From: a virus | DNA length: 32,216 nt | Virus record (IMG/VR): IMGVR_UViG_3300004448_000182 | Coordinates: 1 to 32,216 of that record | Reading direction: 5' to 3' (one strand) | Part shown: positions 11,885 to 20,054 of the stretch, piece by piece | How positions within the stretch are numbered: the first letter of the stretch is position 1 | How the letters are laid out: every line of letters begins with the position of its first letter | The notes under the pieces: model-generated | The model's database searches: none | What the model was told of the DNA's origin: nothing | The model's input: the letters and a program-made list of their open reading frames with translations, nothing else | Position numbers and translations under genes: made by a program

Positions 11885-11889
11885 AAATA
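11882..11889 (+). promoter_or_regulatory. T4-type late promoter (CATAAATA) for the gp48 operon
   Basis: CATAAATAG matches the late -10 element in 7 of 8 positions. Predicted +1 is 11895, leaving a 27-nt leader before the gp48 ATG at 11922. The element overlaps the start codon of the divergent gp4 gene. Confidence 0.55.
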
Positions 11890-11912
11890 GATAATATAAA
11901 GTTATTCATAGG

Positions 11913-11920
11913 TATTTATA
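11913..11920 (-). promoter_or_regulatory. T4-type late promoter TATAAATA for gp4 and the minus-strand operon
   Basis: TATTTATA on the plus strand reads TATAAATA on the minus strand. Predicted +1 is about 11907, giving a leader of roughly 23 nt before the gp4 ATG at 11884. It ends 1 nt before the gp48 ATG, so the two operons share a 37-bp control region. Confidence 0.7.
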
Positions 11921-11921
11921 C

Positions 11922-12971
11922 ATGGCAAATGTAAACAAAATTCTCTCAAAGTTAAACGAAGCAACAACTGCAATCTCATCTGTAAAAGGAATAGCGAGTA
12001 AGATATTTGGAACAGGGTATAATGTAAATGTTTCAGAATATGAAAAGGAATCTGAACTCGAACGGGAACGAATGGCTATTCGTTCTAAAGAACTTAAAAG
12101 TAGAAATGTTGGTTTAAATATGATTCCTAGAACTTTGGCTAAAGAAAACCCAACTGGGGTTTCTGCTGAATTGGTATATCCTAGGGATACTCTTTTAGAT
12201 AACTATATACACTTCAGTATTCTTCCTAGAAAAAAAAGATTTGTTGAGATTGATGGAGAGAAGAAGGACAACTTATTAAGTGATAAAGGGGTAGAAATAT
12301 ACATCTATGTTCCTAACGTTGCAAACAACTCACCGACTGTTAGTTACAAAACTCAAGACTTTGGTAATGTCGCAAGGAGTTTGATAGATGGTGGCGGACT
12401 TTTTTCGGGTGATGTTCTAAAAGGTTTAGGAGCAGAAGTTTCTGAAGGCCTCCAAAAAATGGTAAACGCTCTTGCATTATCAACCATTAATTTTAAAAAA
12501 CAACAAATTTTTAACCCACAACAGGAAATCATGTTTGACGGAATGTCCTTTAGAACATTTGATATGTCTTTTCAGTTTAGACCAAATTCAAAAGAGGAGG
12601 CACAAGTTATTAATGATATGATATGGACATTCAAAACTGCAATGTTGCCAGATACATTTTCAGGTGAAAAAGGTGGAACCGATTTTTCTGAAAACTATTT
12701 TAATGTCCCTAATGGTGTGGAGATAAGTTGGGAGGGTGATATTTCAAAAAAACTTGATGGATTCCTACCTTCTTTCATAACTGGTTGCAATGTTAAGTAC
12801 AACAATGGTGGTAAAATGGAAACCTTTGAAGACGGTCAACCATTAATTATTGATATGGATTTATCATTCCAAGAGGGAGTTCTATTAACACAATCAAATT
12901 ATCAATCAATATCACCTCTTGGAACTGGAACGGCTAAGATTAGTAATCCATCTTTAGAGGACGGTGAATAA
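11922..12971 (+). CDS. 48: baseplate tail-tube cap gp48-like
   Basis: This 349-residue protein is similar in length to T4 gp48 (364 aa), which joins the baseplate hub to the tail tube. It has an N-terminal helical part, then PRDTLLDNYIHFSILPRKKR and a tube-type domain with FNPQQEIMFDGMSFRTFDMS followed by FQFRPNSKEEAQVINDMIWT, the characteristic block of the gp48/gp54 family (beta strands followed by a helix ending in FKTAMLP). A second block, ISKKLDGFLPSFITGCNVKY, then MDLSFQEGVLLT, completes the fold. It is first in the long plus-strand baseplate operon and is followed by gp53 with 1 nt between stop and ATG. Distinguishing gp48 from gp54 relies on length and on gp54-like being elsewhere. 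Confidence 0.82.
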   Translation: MANVNKILSKLNEATTAISSVKGIASKIFGTGYNVNVSEYEKESELERERMAIRSKELKSRNVGLNMIPRTLAKENPTGVSAELVYPRDTLLDNYIHFSILPRKKRFVEIDGEKKDNLLSDKGVEIYIYVPNVANNSPTVSYKTQDFGNVARSLIDGGGLFSGDVLKGLGAEVSEGLQKMVNALALSTINFKKQQIFNPQQEIMFDGMSFRTFDMSFQFRPNSKEEAQVINDMIWTFKTAMLPDTFSGEKGGTDFSENYFNVPNGVEISWEGDISKKLDGFLPSFITGCNVKYNNGGKMETFEDGQPLIIDMDLSFQEGVLLTQSNYQSISPLGTGTAKISNPSLEDGE

Positions 12972-12972
12972 A

Positions 12973-13710
12973 ATGTCAAATAAGTTATATGAGAATTTTC
13001 CAACAATACAATATCGTTTATCAAATGGTAAACTAGTTACAATAAAAGATTTTTTTAGAAAGGCTAGAGTTAAGTCTTTCAATATGAACACTATTGTTGA
13101 TTATCAATACTATGAATTAGAAGAAGGGGAAAGACCCGATGTAGTTGCAACTAAACTATATGGAGATGGAGACTTACATTGGATTTTATTTCTAATCAAT
13201 GATATAGAAAACTATTATGATTGGCACATGAGTTCTGAAGTTTTTGAAAACCATATAGATACATATTATAAAGGTCAATACTTAACTTTTGCAACAAGTG
13301 ATGATGTTGTTCAATATCCAAACTATGATAGTCAAGGCAATCTATTGAATCTTAGAAAATATCTTTTGGGTGAAAAGGTTTCAACACCAAAGGGGACTGG
13401 ACATATCTTAGAAGTAGACCCCCTAAATAAAAGAGTAAGAGTTGAAAGAGGACAATGGGAAGCAGGTGAAACTTTAGTCGGGTCGACCAAGACTTCACAA
13501 ATAATAAGTGTCATTGAACCTAGAGATGTTATAGACCATTATATAAATGCAGAAGGAATAAAATCTAATGTAAGTGCATCAGGATTTACTTCCGTATCTC
13601 TCTGGCAGAATGAATACAATCTAAATGAAGCTAAACGAAAAATCAAAATTATACAACCAAAATTTATCGGAGAAGTTGTAAGAGAATTTGAAAGACTAAT
13701 GAGTACTTAA
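12973..13710 (+). CDS. 53: baseplate wedge protein gp53
   Basis: This protein of 245 residues is the gp53 counterpart (T4 gp53 is 196 aa), a wedge component that helps join wedges around the hub. The family N-terminus is clear: NKLYENFPTIQYRL, then IKDFFRKARVK, VDYQYYELEEGERPDVVATK and LYGDGDLHWILFLINDIENY followed by YDWHMS. It has an insert at about residues 105-185 (VSTPKGTGHILEVDPLNKRV, then ERGQWEAGETLVGS), an added beta domain. ATG 12973 is preferred over the in-frame GTG at 12964 because the family starts MSNKLYENFP and because 12964 lies inside the gp48 end. Confidence 0.9.
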   Translation: MSNKLYENFPTIQYRLSNGKLVTIKDFFRKARVKSFNMNTIVDYQYYELEEGERPDVVATKLYGDGDLHWILFLINDIENYYDWHMSSEVFENHIDTYYKGQYLTFATSDDVVQYPNYDSQGNLLNLRKYLLGEKVSTPKGTGHILEVDPLNKRVRVERGQWEAGETLVGSTKTSQIISVIEPRDVIDHYINAEGIKSNVSASGFTSVSLWQNEYNLNEAKRKIKIIQPKFIGEVVREFERLMST

Positions 13711-13714
13711 TAAT

Positions 13715-15139
13715 ATGGAGACTGCAACTCTAACTACTGATAATTCTCAACAGGGTAAGATATCCATTGAAAAGATTGAGATTATAAGCCCTTATCATAG
13801 TGACCCATGGGACATTACCAATTTAGCAAGTCGTATGGGTCTTTATGAAAGTATTTACAGTAAACATACTACTGGAGATATTTCATTTATTGACGGACGA
13901 AACTTAATTAAAAACTTATCTCTAACAGGTCAAGAAAAACTAAGAGTAGTACTTCAACCATTTGAAGGTAAAGAAAGTCCAACAGACGAAGTTCAAAGAA
14001 TAGATAGAACATTTAGAATCTATAAACTCTCTAATGTATCTAAAGTAGATGATATTGTTCAAACATATAACATACATTTTTGTGAGCAGTTAATGTTTAC
14101 TTCTAAAGAGACTAGACTTAGTAAAACCTTACGTGGTTCCCATAAGAAAATGCTGTTAGAGGTACTTTCGACAATAGTAGAAAGTGAATACGGTGGTGAA
14201 GGCATATCAATGGAGTCTGTAGGAAAAATAGATAATACCGAAGGAGATAATCATCAATTTTTGATTCCCAATTGGTCAGTAAATAAAACCTTTGACTGGA
14301 TAGTTAACAATTCAAATCCAATTACAAACAAAGTGGGTTATAAGAATAGTATGTTCTTCTATCAGACATTAACAGGACAGTATAATTTTAAATCTTTAGA
14401 CAGTATGTTAGACGGACAGTTCTCAGAAGTTTTTACATTTTATCCTACTATAGGGAATCTTACATCAAGTGCTAGTGAAAAAAATAAAACTATATTGGCC
14501 TCTCTAAAACCACAAGAGTTTGATACACTTCGTGGAACATCTGTTGGTGCATATGCATCTACATTAAAAGTTTACGACCCTGTAAGAAAGATTGAAGAGA
14601 TTAATACATTTGATATTGAGACACTATATGAAAAAAGAAAAGAAAATGGAGAGTATCCTCTTGTAAATTATGATAAAACGATTAGTGATATAAGTACGAA
14701 ATATAATTCATTGGTTATAAATGATTATACAACTACACATGTTTTTAGTAATAAGAAAACTATAACAGATGATGAAGAGTATATGGGAATTAAGAGTTCT
14801 GATAATTCTAAACTTGAACGACAAGCACTTATAGAGAATTTAGCACAAAACACTGTTGAGGTTTCATTGCCTGCTAGAACTGATGTGTCTGTAGGACAAA
14901 AAGTAAAATTTATATTACAAACAGGAGAAGCGGTCATTAATGAAAATCTTTTAGAATTGAGTGCTGATGATGTATATCTAATTACGGGGTTATCTCTTCA
15001 GATAAATGTAATAGAAAGTAATGGAACTTTGAACTTAGAGTGTTCAAAAGAAAGTAGATTTAAATCATATGATTCAGAACAAACTACTGAAAAAAGAATT
15101 GAAAGATTATTAGGGACTATAAGGACTAAAAAGAAATGA
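13715..15139 (+). CDS. 27: baseplate hub protein gp27-like
   Basis: This 474-residue protein precedes gp5 directly (ATGA overlap), as expected for the gp27-gp5 hub pair that forms the centre of the T4 baseplate. It shows IEIISPYHSDPWDITNLASR near the N-terminus, SIYSKHTTGDISFIDGRNLI, and a mid-part SMFFYQTLTGQYNFKSLDSM, a pattern typical of gp27-type hub proteins. The C-terminal beta-rich part (ETSLPARTDVSVG-type strand, then GLSLQINVIESNGTLNLECS) resembles the second tube-like domain. It is longer than T4 gp27 (391 aa). No Shine-Dalgarno stands before ATG 13715, which lies 4 nt after the gp53 stop. Confidence 0.75.
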   Translation: METATLTTDNSQQGKISIEKIEIISPYHSDPWDITNLASRMGLYESIYSKHTTGDISFIDGRNLIKNLSLTGQEKLRVVLQPFEGKESPTDEVQRIDRTFRIYKLSNVSKVDDIVQTYNIHFCEQLMFTSKETRLSKTLRGSHKKMLLEVLSTIVESEYGGEGISMESVGKIDNTEGDNHQFLIPNWSVNKTFDWIVNNSNPITNKVGYKNSMFFYQTLTGQYNFKSLDSMLDGQFSEVFTFYPTIGNLTSSASEKNKTILASLKPQEFDTLRGTSVGAYASTLKVYDPVRKIEEINTFDIETLYEKRKENGEYPLVNYDKTISDISTKYNSLVINDYTTTHVFSNKKTITDDEEYMGIKSSDNSKLERQALIENLAQNTVEVSLPARTDVSVGQKVKFILQTGEAVINENLLELSADDVYLITGLSLQINVIESNGTLNLECSKESRFKSYDSEQTTEKRIERLLGTIRTKKK

Positions 15140-16116
15140 ACCATTATTACGGAATAGTAGAAGATAGAAACGACCCTTTAGCAATAGGAAGAGTAAGAGT
15201 TCGTGTACATGGTGTTCACACTGATAACAAAAGTGATATTGCAACACCCGACCTTCCATGGTCACAAGTAATTTTACCGACCACAAGTGCAGGACTATCA
15301 GGATTTGGAACACAACATGGATTGGTTGAGGGGTCAACTGTTGTAGGTTTCTTTAGAGACGAAACCGATATGCAAGACTTTATTATTTTAGGGTCTATTG
15401 CTGGTATACCTGCAGATGGTTATCTAGAAAAAGAAAACGATGAACTTGAACCAAGAAGTGCCTCTAAAGGTTTTAATGACCCAAGAAGATTAACAGTTGC
15501 AGACTATAAAGGAACACCCGATGGTGCAAATTCCCCCGAAGCTCCTAACAGAAGTTTTGGATTAGAACATGCATTAGATACTGCACCAACTAAACCCGAA
15601 AAACTTGAAATCAAGTATGATGGAACGGAGAATAAAACTACAAACCCAACAGTTACTAAACTTCCGAAATATCCATTATACATAGACGAGTCAGACCTAT
15701 CTAAGTTTGCAAGAGGTGAGGGTGATTACACTTTAAGAGACACTAGTAGTGCAAATGGTATTCCATCAAAAGCAAAACCTGTTTATCCTTACAACAAAGT
15801 TTTAGAATCCGAATCAGGTCATGTATTGGAGATTGATGATACACTAGATGCAGAAAGAATTGCAGTAGAACACCGTTCAGGCACATTCCATGAAATACAT
15901 CCTGATGGCAGTCAGGTAACTAGAATAGTAAACGACAATTACACTGTAGTGTGTAAAGACGATGAAGTTTGGGTTGGTGGGAAAGTAAACATTACAGTTG
16001 GTGGAGATGCTAAGATTACAGTCGGTGGTAAAACTGATATTGAATCTACAGGTAATCTATCAGTTGTTGCACCTACTATAAGTTTAGATGGTACAGTTAT
16101 TAAGTTGAACTCATAA
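15136..16116 (+). CDS. 5: baseplate spike gp5 without lysozyme domain
   Basis: This 326-residue protein is the cell-puncturing hub spike. The N-terminal OB-fold (YYGIVEDRNDPLAIGRVRVR, then VHGVHT, and DLPWSQVILPTTSAGLSGFG) is typical of gp5/VgrG proteins. The C-terminus has a short-repeat beta-helix (VWVGGKVNITVGGDAKITVG, then GKTDIESTGNLSV), the needle. T4 gp5 (575 aa) carries a lysozyme domain between these parts. Here the linker (about residues 110-215) is Pro/Lys/Thr-rich and shows no T4-lysozyme motif, so murein digestion must come from elsewhere or not occur. It overlaps gp27 upstream (ATGA) and the next gene by 1 nt. Confidence 0.9.
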   Translation: MNHYYGIVEDRNDPLAIGRVRVRVHGVHTDNKSDIATPDLPWSQVILPTTSAGLSGFGTQHGLVEGSTVVGFFRDETDMQDFIILGSIAGIPADGYLEKENDELEPRSASKGFNDPRRLTVADYKGTPDGANSPEAPNRSFGLEHALDTAPTKPEKLEIKYDGTENKTTNPTVTKLPKYPLYIDESDLSKFARGEGDYTLRDTSSANGIPSKAKPVYPYNKVLESESGHVLEIDDTLDAERIAVEHRSGTFHEIHPDGSQVTRIVNDNYTVVCKDDEVWVGGKVNITVGGDAKITVGGKTDIESTGNLSVVAPTISLDGTVIKLNS

Positions 16117-17198
16117 TGGCAATGACACTTCCAATAATCCCTTCGGCATTCCCATGTCCCGATGGAACTATAATCAATCTACCAACTAAGGCAGACTTAA
16201 CAAATGCACTTGCAAAGATAGGAGATATACCCAGTCAACTAAAAGTCTATCTTGTAACAAATGCAAAAAAGATAACTGCAGAGGCAAGAGAAGAGATTGA
16301 AAAAGTTATTAAAGATGTAGAAGACTTTATGGACAAACTTGCAGATATAGCTTCTCCTTATTGGGAGAAAGGAACAATTCGTAATTGGGGTAAGGAAGCA
16401 AGAGACGCTGTAGAAGAAATGTTACAAGAGTTTCACATTTATGTCCCAGTAAAAATTATGGAACTAATATCTAAAATCATTCCAGTATCTTTTAAGGTAA
16501 ATCTTTTAGGAATAGAAATAGATGTTCTTAAAATTTTAACTAAAGAAGAACAAACAAATATCAAAACTCAGATTGGTAATAAAATTGATAAGTTTTATGC
16601 ATTACTTCCCGATTCATACAAAGTCTTTGACGGGGACTTTGGTATAGAGTGTAATGAATGGAAAGCGAAAGCTATATGGAAATATCTTAAGAGTGAGATT
16701 ATGGATTGGGTAACTAATTCAATATTCAAGTTGGGGGAGAAACTCATAGGTAAGTTTAAGGAGATATGGGATTCATTAGGACTTCCAAAGTTGCCAACTG
16801 CATTCGAATTTGATTTAGAGTCATTGATAGCAGGATGGAAGGCAATTGCAAAAGCAAAGTATGGAGAAAAGACAAAGGAGTATAGAGACTATATCAAAAA
16901 TAAACTTGATAGTTTAACGATAGCAGGGATTGACCTTGCAACTATTATAGGTGGAAAGATAGCACTATCTGTACAATCTATAGAAGATGAAATTAACAGT
17001 TTGATTTCAGACTTTAGAGATTTTAAGATTAATTGGAAAAAGAAACTACTATTCATGTGGGTTGAGACTGTAGAAAAGTTCTTTAAAGCGATAGGACTTG
17101 GTAAGATATTTGATTTTATCAACCTAACATTCTGTGATTTACTAAAACTTATAGGCTTTCCACAAACAATCGACATTACAGTTCCCAAGAGCGTATAA
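16116..17198 (+). CDS. conserved helical baseplate-operon protein of unknown function
   Basis: This 360-residue protein begins LPIIPSAFPCPDGTIINLPT and is then mostly long amphipathic helices with many Lys/Glu and regular hydrophobics (ITAEAREEIEKVIKDVEDFM, later SIEDEINSLISDFRDFKINW). The C-terminal third is rather hydrophobic (FFKAIGLGKIFDFINLTFCD). It shares one base (TAATGG) with gp5 and precedes gp25, the position where marine T4-type phages carry a large conserved but unassigned virion protein. A role in the hub or spike tip is a guess from location. I see no enzymatic motif. Confidence 0.75.
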   Translation: MAMTLPIIPSAFPCPDGTIINLPTKADLTNALAKIGDIPSQLKVYLVTNAKKITAEAREEIEKVIKDVEDFMDKLADIASPYWEKGTIRNWGKEARDAVEEMLQEFHIYVPVKIMELISKIIPVSFKVNLLGIEIDVLKILTKEEQTNIKTQIGNKIDKFYALLPDSYKVFDGDFGIECNEWKAKAIWKYLKSEIMDWVTNSIFKLGEKLIGKFKEIWDSLGLPKLPTAFEFDLESLIAGWKAIAKAKYGEKTKEYRDYIKNKLDSLTIAGIDLATIIGGKIALSVQSIEDEINSLISDFRDFKINWKKKLLFMWVETVEKFFKAIGLGKIFDFINLTFCDLLKLIGFPQTIDITVPKSV

Positions 17199-17201
17199 AT
17201 A
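17194..17201 (+). promoter_or_regulatory. T4-type late promoter TATAAATA before gp25
   Basis: GTATAAATAG is a perfect late -10 element. It overlaps the end of the upstream gene. With T4 geometry +1 is 17207, the A of the gp25 ATG, so the transcript from it would be leaderless. Confidence 0.75.
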
Positions 17202-17206
17202 GAAGT

Positions 17207-17626
17207 ATGGCTGAATATGTTAACAAAGGAAAAACGGTTGTAACTGAAAATAACTATTCAGATATCAACCTTTCATTTACTCCACACCCTATAACAGGAG
17301 ACATCACTAGGAAGACAGATGTCGAAGCAGTTAAAAGGTCAGTAAAAAATATTGTTTCCACAAATGCATATGAAAGACCATTTAAACCTAACTTTGGTGC
17401 AAACATAAGAACCATGTTATTTGAATTGGATACTACCATGTTTGGTAGTAAACGTGTTGGTACACAAATTGCCAGTATGATTGAGGCATATGAGCCTAGA
17501 GTTAATAACGTCCAAGTCAAATTAGAAGACGTAAACAGAAACGAGTTAAATATGACAATATTTTTCAATGTAATAAATAGTATTGAACCACAAGAGATGC
17601 AATACTTACTAACAAGGACACGATAA
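17207..17626 (+). CDS. 25: baseplate wedge protein gp25
   Basis: This 139-residue protein is the gp25/GpW_gp25 counterpart (T4 gp25 is 132 aa), the wedge core partner of gp6 and gp53 and a relative of type VI secretion TssE. It shows DLNLSF-like strand (SDINLSFTPHPITGDI), then VKNIVSTNAYERPFKPNFGA followed by NIRTMLFELDTTMF, where the ERPF..FG..I pattern is the family hallmark. The helix GTQIASMIEAYEPRVNNVQV follows. The last base overlaps gp6. A TATAAATA late promoter sits immediately upstream and the start has no Shine-Dalgarno. Confidence 0.93.
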   Translation: MAEYVNKGKTVVTENNYSDINLSFTPHPITGDITRKTDVEAVKRSVKNIVSTNAYERPFKPNFGANIRTMLFELDTTMFGSKRVGTQIASMIEAYEPRVNNVQVKLEDVNRNELNMTIFFNVINSIEPQEMQYLLTRTR

Positions 17627-19497
17627 TGGCAGTAAACAGTTCACAATTAAATATTACTGATTTAGATTTTGATGATATTTCAATCAACCTTAAAAACTAC
17701 CTAAAAGGACAAGAACAATTTAAAGACTATGACTTTGAAGGTTCTTCAATGTCTGTACTAGTTGACCTACTTGCATATGCATCACATATTAGTGCAGTCA
17801 ATACTAACATCGCAGCTTCAGAACTATTTTTAGATTCTGCACAAATTAGAAAGAATGTAGTATCTCGTGCAAAAGATTTAGGATTTATTCCCCAATCAGA
17901 AACAGGTGCAACTGCAATTATTGATATGACGCTATCGGGTGTAAAAAATGCAGATGATACATATCCTACAACTGCAGAAATGTCTATCTCTAGGGGAACA
18001 GTATTTAATACAACCTTTGATGGAACGACATATAAGTTTATAGTTCCAACTACATTAAAACCAACTCAAAGTGGAGATTCATATATCTACAATAATGTAT
18101 CATTAGTGCAAGGAACTTATGCAACAGATACATTCGTATATGATTCACAACTTTCAAATCCTAAGTTTGTATTATCTAATAAGAGAGTCGATAAATCAAG
18201 AATACAAATCAATGTAAACTCAAATGGTATTATAACAACCTATTCATTGTCCACTAATATATCTAACATAACAACAACTTCTAAAGTTTTTTATGAACAA
18301 GAAAATGAAGATGGACATAGAGAGATATATTTTGGAGATGGTGTATTAGGACAAAAACTATTAGATGGTGATATTATAACTGTTACCTACATTATAGTAG
18401 ATAGTGTACATGCAAATGGTGCTAAGACATTCTCAATGGTAAACTCTATTAATGGGTTTTCAAATACGTCTATTACGTCTTCACAAGTTGCACAAGGTGG
18501 TGCAGAGAAAGAGTCTATAGATTCTATCAAGTTTAAAGCAACGAAGTTCTATACTTCTCAAAACAGACTGGTAACACTGAATGACTACAAAGCAAAAGTC
18601 AGTGAGTATTACCCGAACGCAGATGCAGTTGCAGTGTGGGGTGGTGAAGACAACAATCCACCTGAGTATGGAAAAGTATTTGTTGCACTCAAACCTAAGA
18701 ACTCTGATTACTTATCTGATACTGAAAAAAGTAATGTTGTCAAAAAGTTAAACGCTTTGAATATGTTAACAGTTAGACCAACTATAGTTAATCCCGAAAT
18801 CATTAAGATATTAATTTCTACTGTATTTAAATACAACCCAAATGCAACTTCATTGTCAGAGGGTGAGTTGGAGACTGTAGTAACAAATGCAATTAACACA
18901 TTCGATAATCAAAACTTAAGTAATTTCGATTCAATCTTTAGACACTCTAATCTTATAAAAGATATAGACAGTTCAAATAATTCAATTCTTTCTAACACAA
19001 CAAATATTAGATTGAAAAAATCTCAAAAAGTTTTTACAGACACTACAAGAGGTGTGGTTGTTGAGTTCGGTAACGGACTTTTTAATCCACATGTAGGTCA
19101 TGCAAAGGCTAGTGGTGGTATATTGACCACTACTGGTTTTAAAGTTTCAGGTGATTCAGTAAATACTCAGTATTTCGATGATGACGGTGAAAGGAATCTA
19201 AGAAGATACTACCTTTCAGGGTCAACAAGAATCTATCAAGATAGTTCTGCAGGTACTGTAGACTATGCAACTGGAAAAATATCAATCAATACCATCTTCT
19301 TCACATCAGTTGTGAATGTAGATAGTACGATTGACTTTACCGTTATCCCTAATAGTTTGGATGTGGTTGCAACTAGAGGTAATCTAGTTGATATCGACCA
19401 ACAATCTATTGTGGTTAAAGGTGAAATAGACACCATCGCAAGTGGTGAATCAAGTGCTGGAGTTGGTTATACATCAACCTCTTCCAGTAGTTATTAA
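17626..19497 (+). CDS. 6: baseplate wedge protein gp6
   Basis: This 623-residue protein is the T4 gp6 counterpart (660 aa; baseplate J-like core), which dimerises to build the inner baseplate ring. N-terminal features: LDFDDISINLKNYLKGQEQF then KDYDFEGSSMSVLVDLLAYA followed by SHISAVNTNIAASELFLDSA, the conserved start of the family, and IRKNVVSRAKDLGFIPQS. The mid-domain has EDGHREIYFGDGVLGQKLLD and NGAKTFSMV; further on NDYKAKVSEYYPNADAVAVW with GGEDNNPPEYGKVFVALKP is the J-type block. The C-terminus is Ser/Thr-rich. It overlaps gp25 by one base and ends 75 nt before the next ORF, with a GC-rich hairpin in the gap. Confidence 0.93.
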   Translation: MAVNSSQLNITDLDFDDISINLKNYLKGQEQFKDYDFEGSSMSVLVDLLAYASHISAVNTNIAASELFLDSAQIRKNVVSRAKDLGFIPQSETGATAIIDMTLSGVKNADDTYPTTAEMSISRGTVFNTTFDGTTYKFIVPTTLKPTQSGDSYIYNNVSLVQGTYATDTFVYDSQLSNPKFVLSNKRVDKSRIQINVNSNGIITTYSLSTNISNITTTSKVFYEQENEDGHREIYFGDGVLGQKLLDGDIITVTYIIVDSVHANGAKTFSMVNSINGFSNTSITSSQVAQGGAEKESIDSIKFKATKFYTSQNRLVTLNDYKAKVSEYYPNADAVAVWGGEDNNPPEYGKVFVALKPKNSDYLSDTEKSNVVKKLNALNMLTVRPTIVNPEIIKILISTVFKYNPNATSLSEGELETVVTNAINTFDNQNLSNFDSIFRHSNLIKDIDSSNNSILSNTTNIRLKKSQKVFTDTTRGVVVEFGNGLFNPHVGHAKASGGILTTTGFKVSGDSVNTQYFDDDGERNLRRYYLSGSTRIYQDSSAGTVDYATGKISINTIFFTSVVNVDSTIDFTVIPNSLDVVATRGNLVDIDQQSIVVKGEIDTIASGESSAGVGYTSTSSSSY

Positions 19498-19515
19498 TCG
19501 TTATGTAGAAAGTGG

Positions 19516-19530
19516 TCGGGAGTCCCCCGA
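19516..19530 (+). other. GC-rich hairpin between gp6 and the next gene
   Basis: TCGGG (19516-19520) pairs with CCCGA (19526-19530) around AGTCC. No T-tract follows, so it is not a standard terminator. It may protect or punctuate the polycistronic mRNA. AGGAG (19558-19562) follows before the next ATG. Confidence 0.4.
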
Positions 19531-19572
19531 GTAGTTTCCCATTAATTTGGATTTTATAGGAGTAAAATTAAA

Positions 19573-20046
19573 ATGGCAGATAAAAAAATAAGTGCTTTAA
19601 CAGCAGTCGCAGATTCAGAAATCGGTGCTGATGATTTATTGCATATTGTAGACAATCCTGGCGGAACACCAGTAAATAAGAAAATGACAATTGGTCAATT
19701 GTTTGAGAACATCCCTACGCATTTAGCAGTAGATGATATCACAACTTTGACTGCAACAGCGTCAAACCTTGCATCATCATTCGCAACAGCGATTGACTTG
19801 TCGGGTGCTGGAGCTTCAGTTGCATTTACTTTAGATGACGGTACAGACGTTGGTCAGTTAAAAGTAATCTATGCAAAAACTGAACCTGCATCTACTTACA
19901 GTGCAAACATTGAAGTATCAAGTTGGGGTTATTCTTCAACTGCTGGTACTGAAATAGTATTGGACTCACAAGGTGAAGCAGTAATATGTTTTTGGGACGG
20001 TTCAAACTGGTACCCAATTTCTGTTTTCGGTGCAACAGTACAGTAA
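19573..20046 (+). CDS. small virion protein inserted between gp6 and gp7
   Basis: This 157-residue protein opens KKISALTAVADSEIGADDLL followed by HIVDNPGGTPVNKKMTIGQL, a short N-terminal motif widespread in phage structural proteins (needle, fibre or decoration proteins). It continues with a Ser/Thr/Ala-rich beta domain (DITTLTATASNLASSFATAI, later SWGYSSTAGTEIVLDSQGEA) and ends in CFWDGSNWYPIS, a capsid/fibre-like tail strand. T4 has no gene here, so it is an accessory baseplate or fibre-type protein. AGGAG stands 10 nt before the ATG. It precedes gp7 by 8 nt and must be part of the same late operon. Function not assigned. Confidence 0.75.
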   Translation: MADKKISALTAVADSEIGADDLLHIVDNPGGTPVNKKMTIGQLFENIPTHLAVDDITTLTATASNLASSFATAIDLSGAGASVAFTLDDGTDVGQLKVIYAKTEPASTYSANIEVSSWGYSSTAGTEIVLDSQGEAVICFWDGSNWYPISVFGATVQ

Positions 20047-20054
20047 GATAGAAT

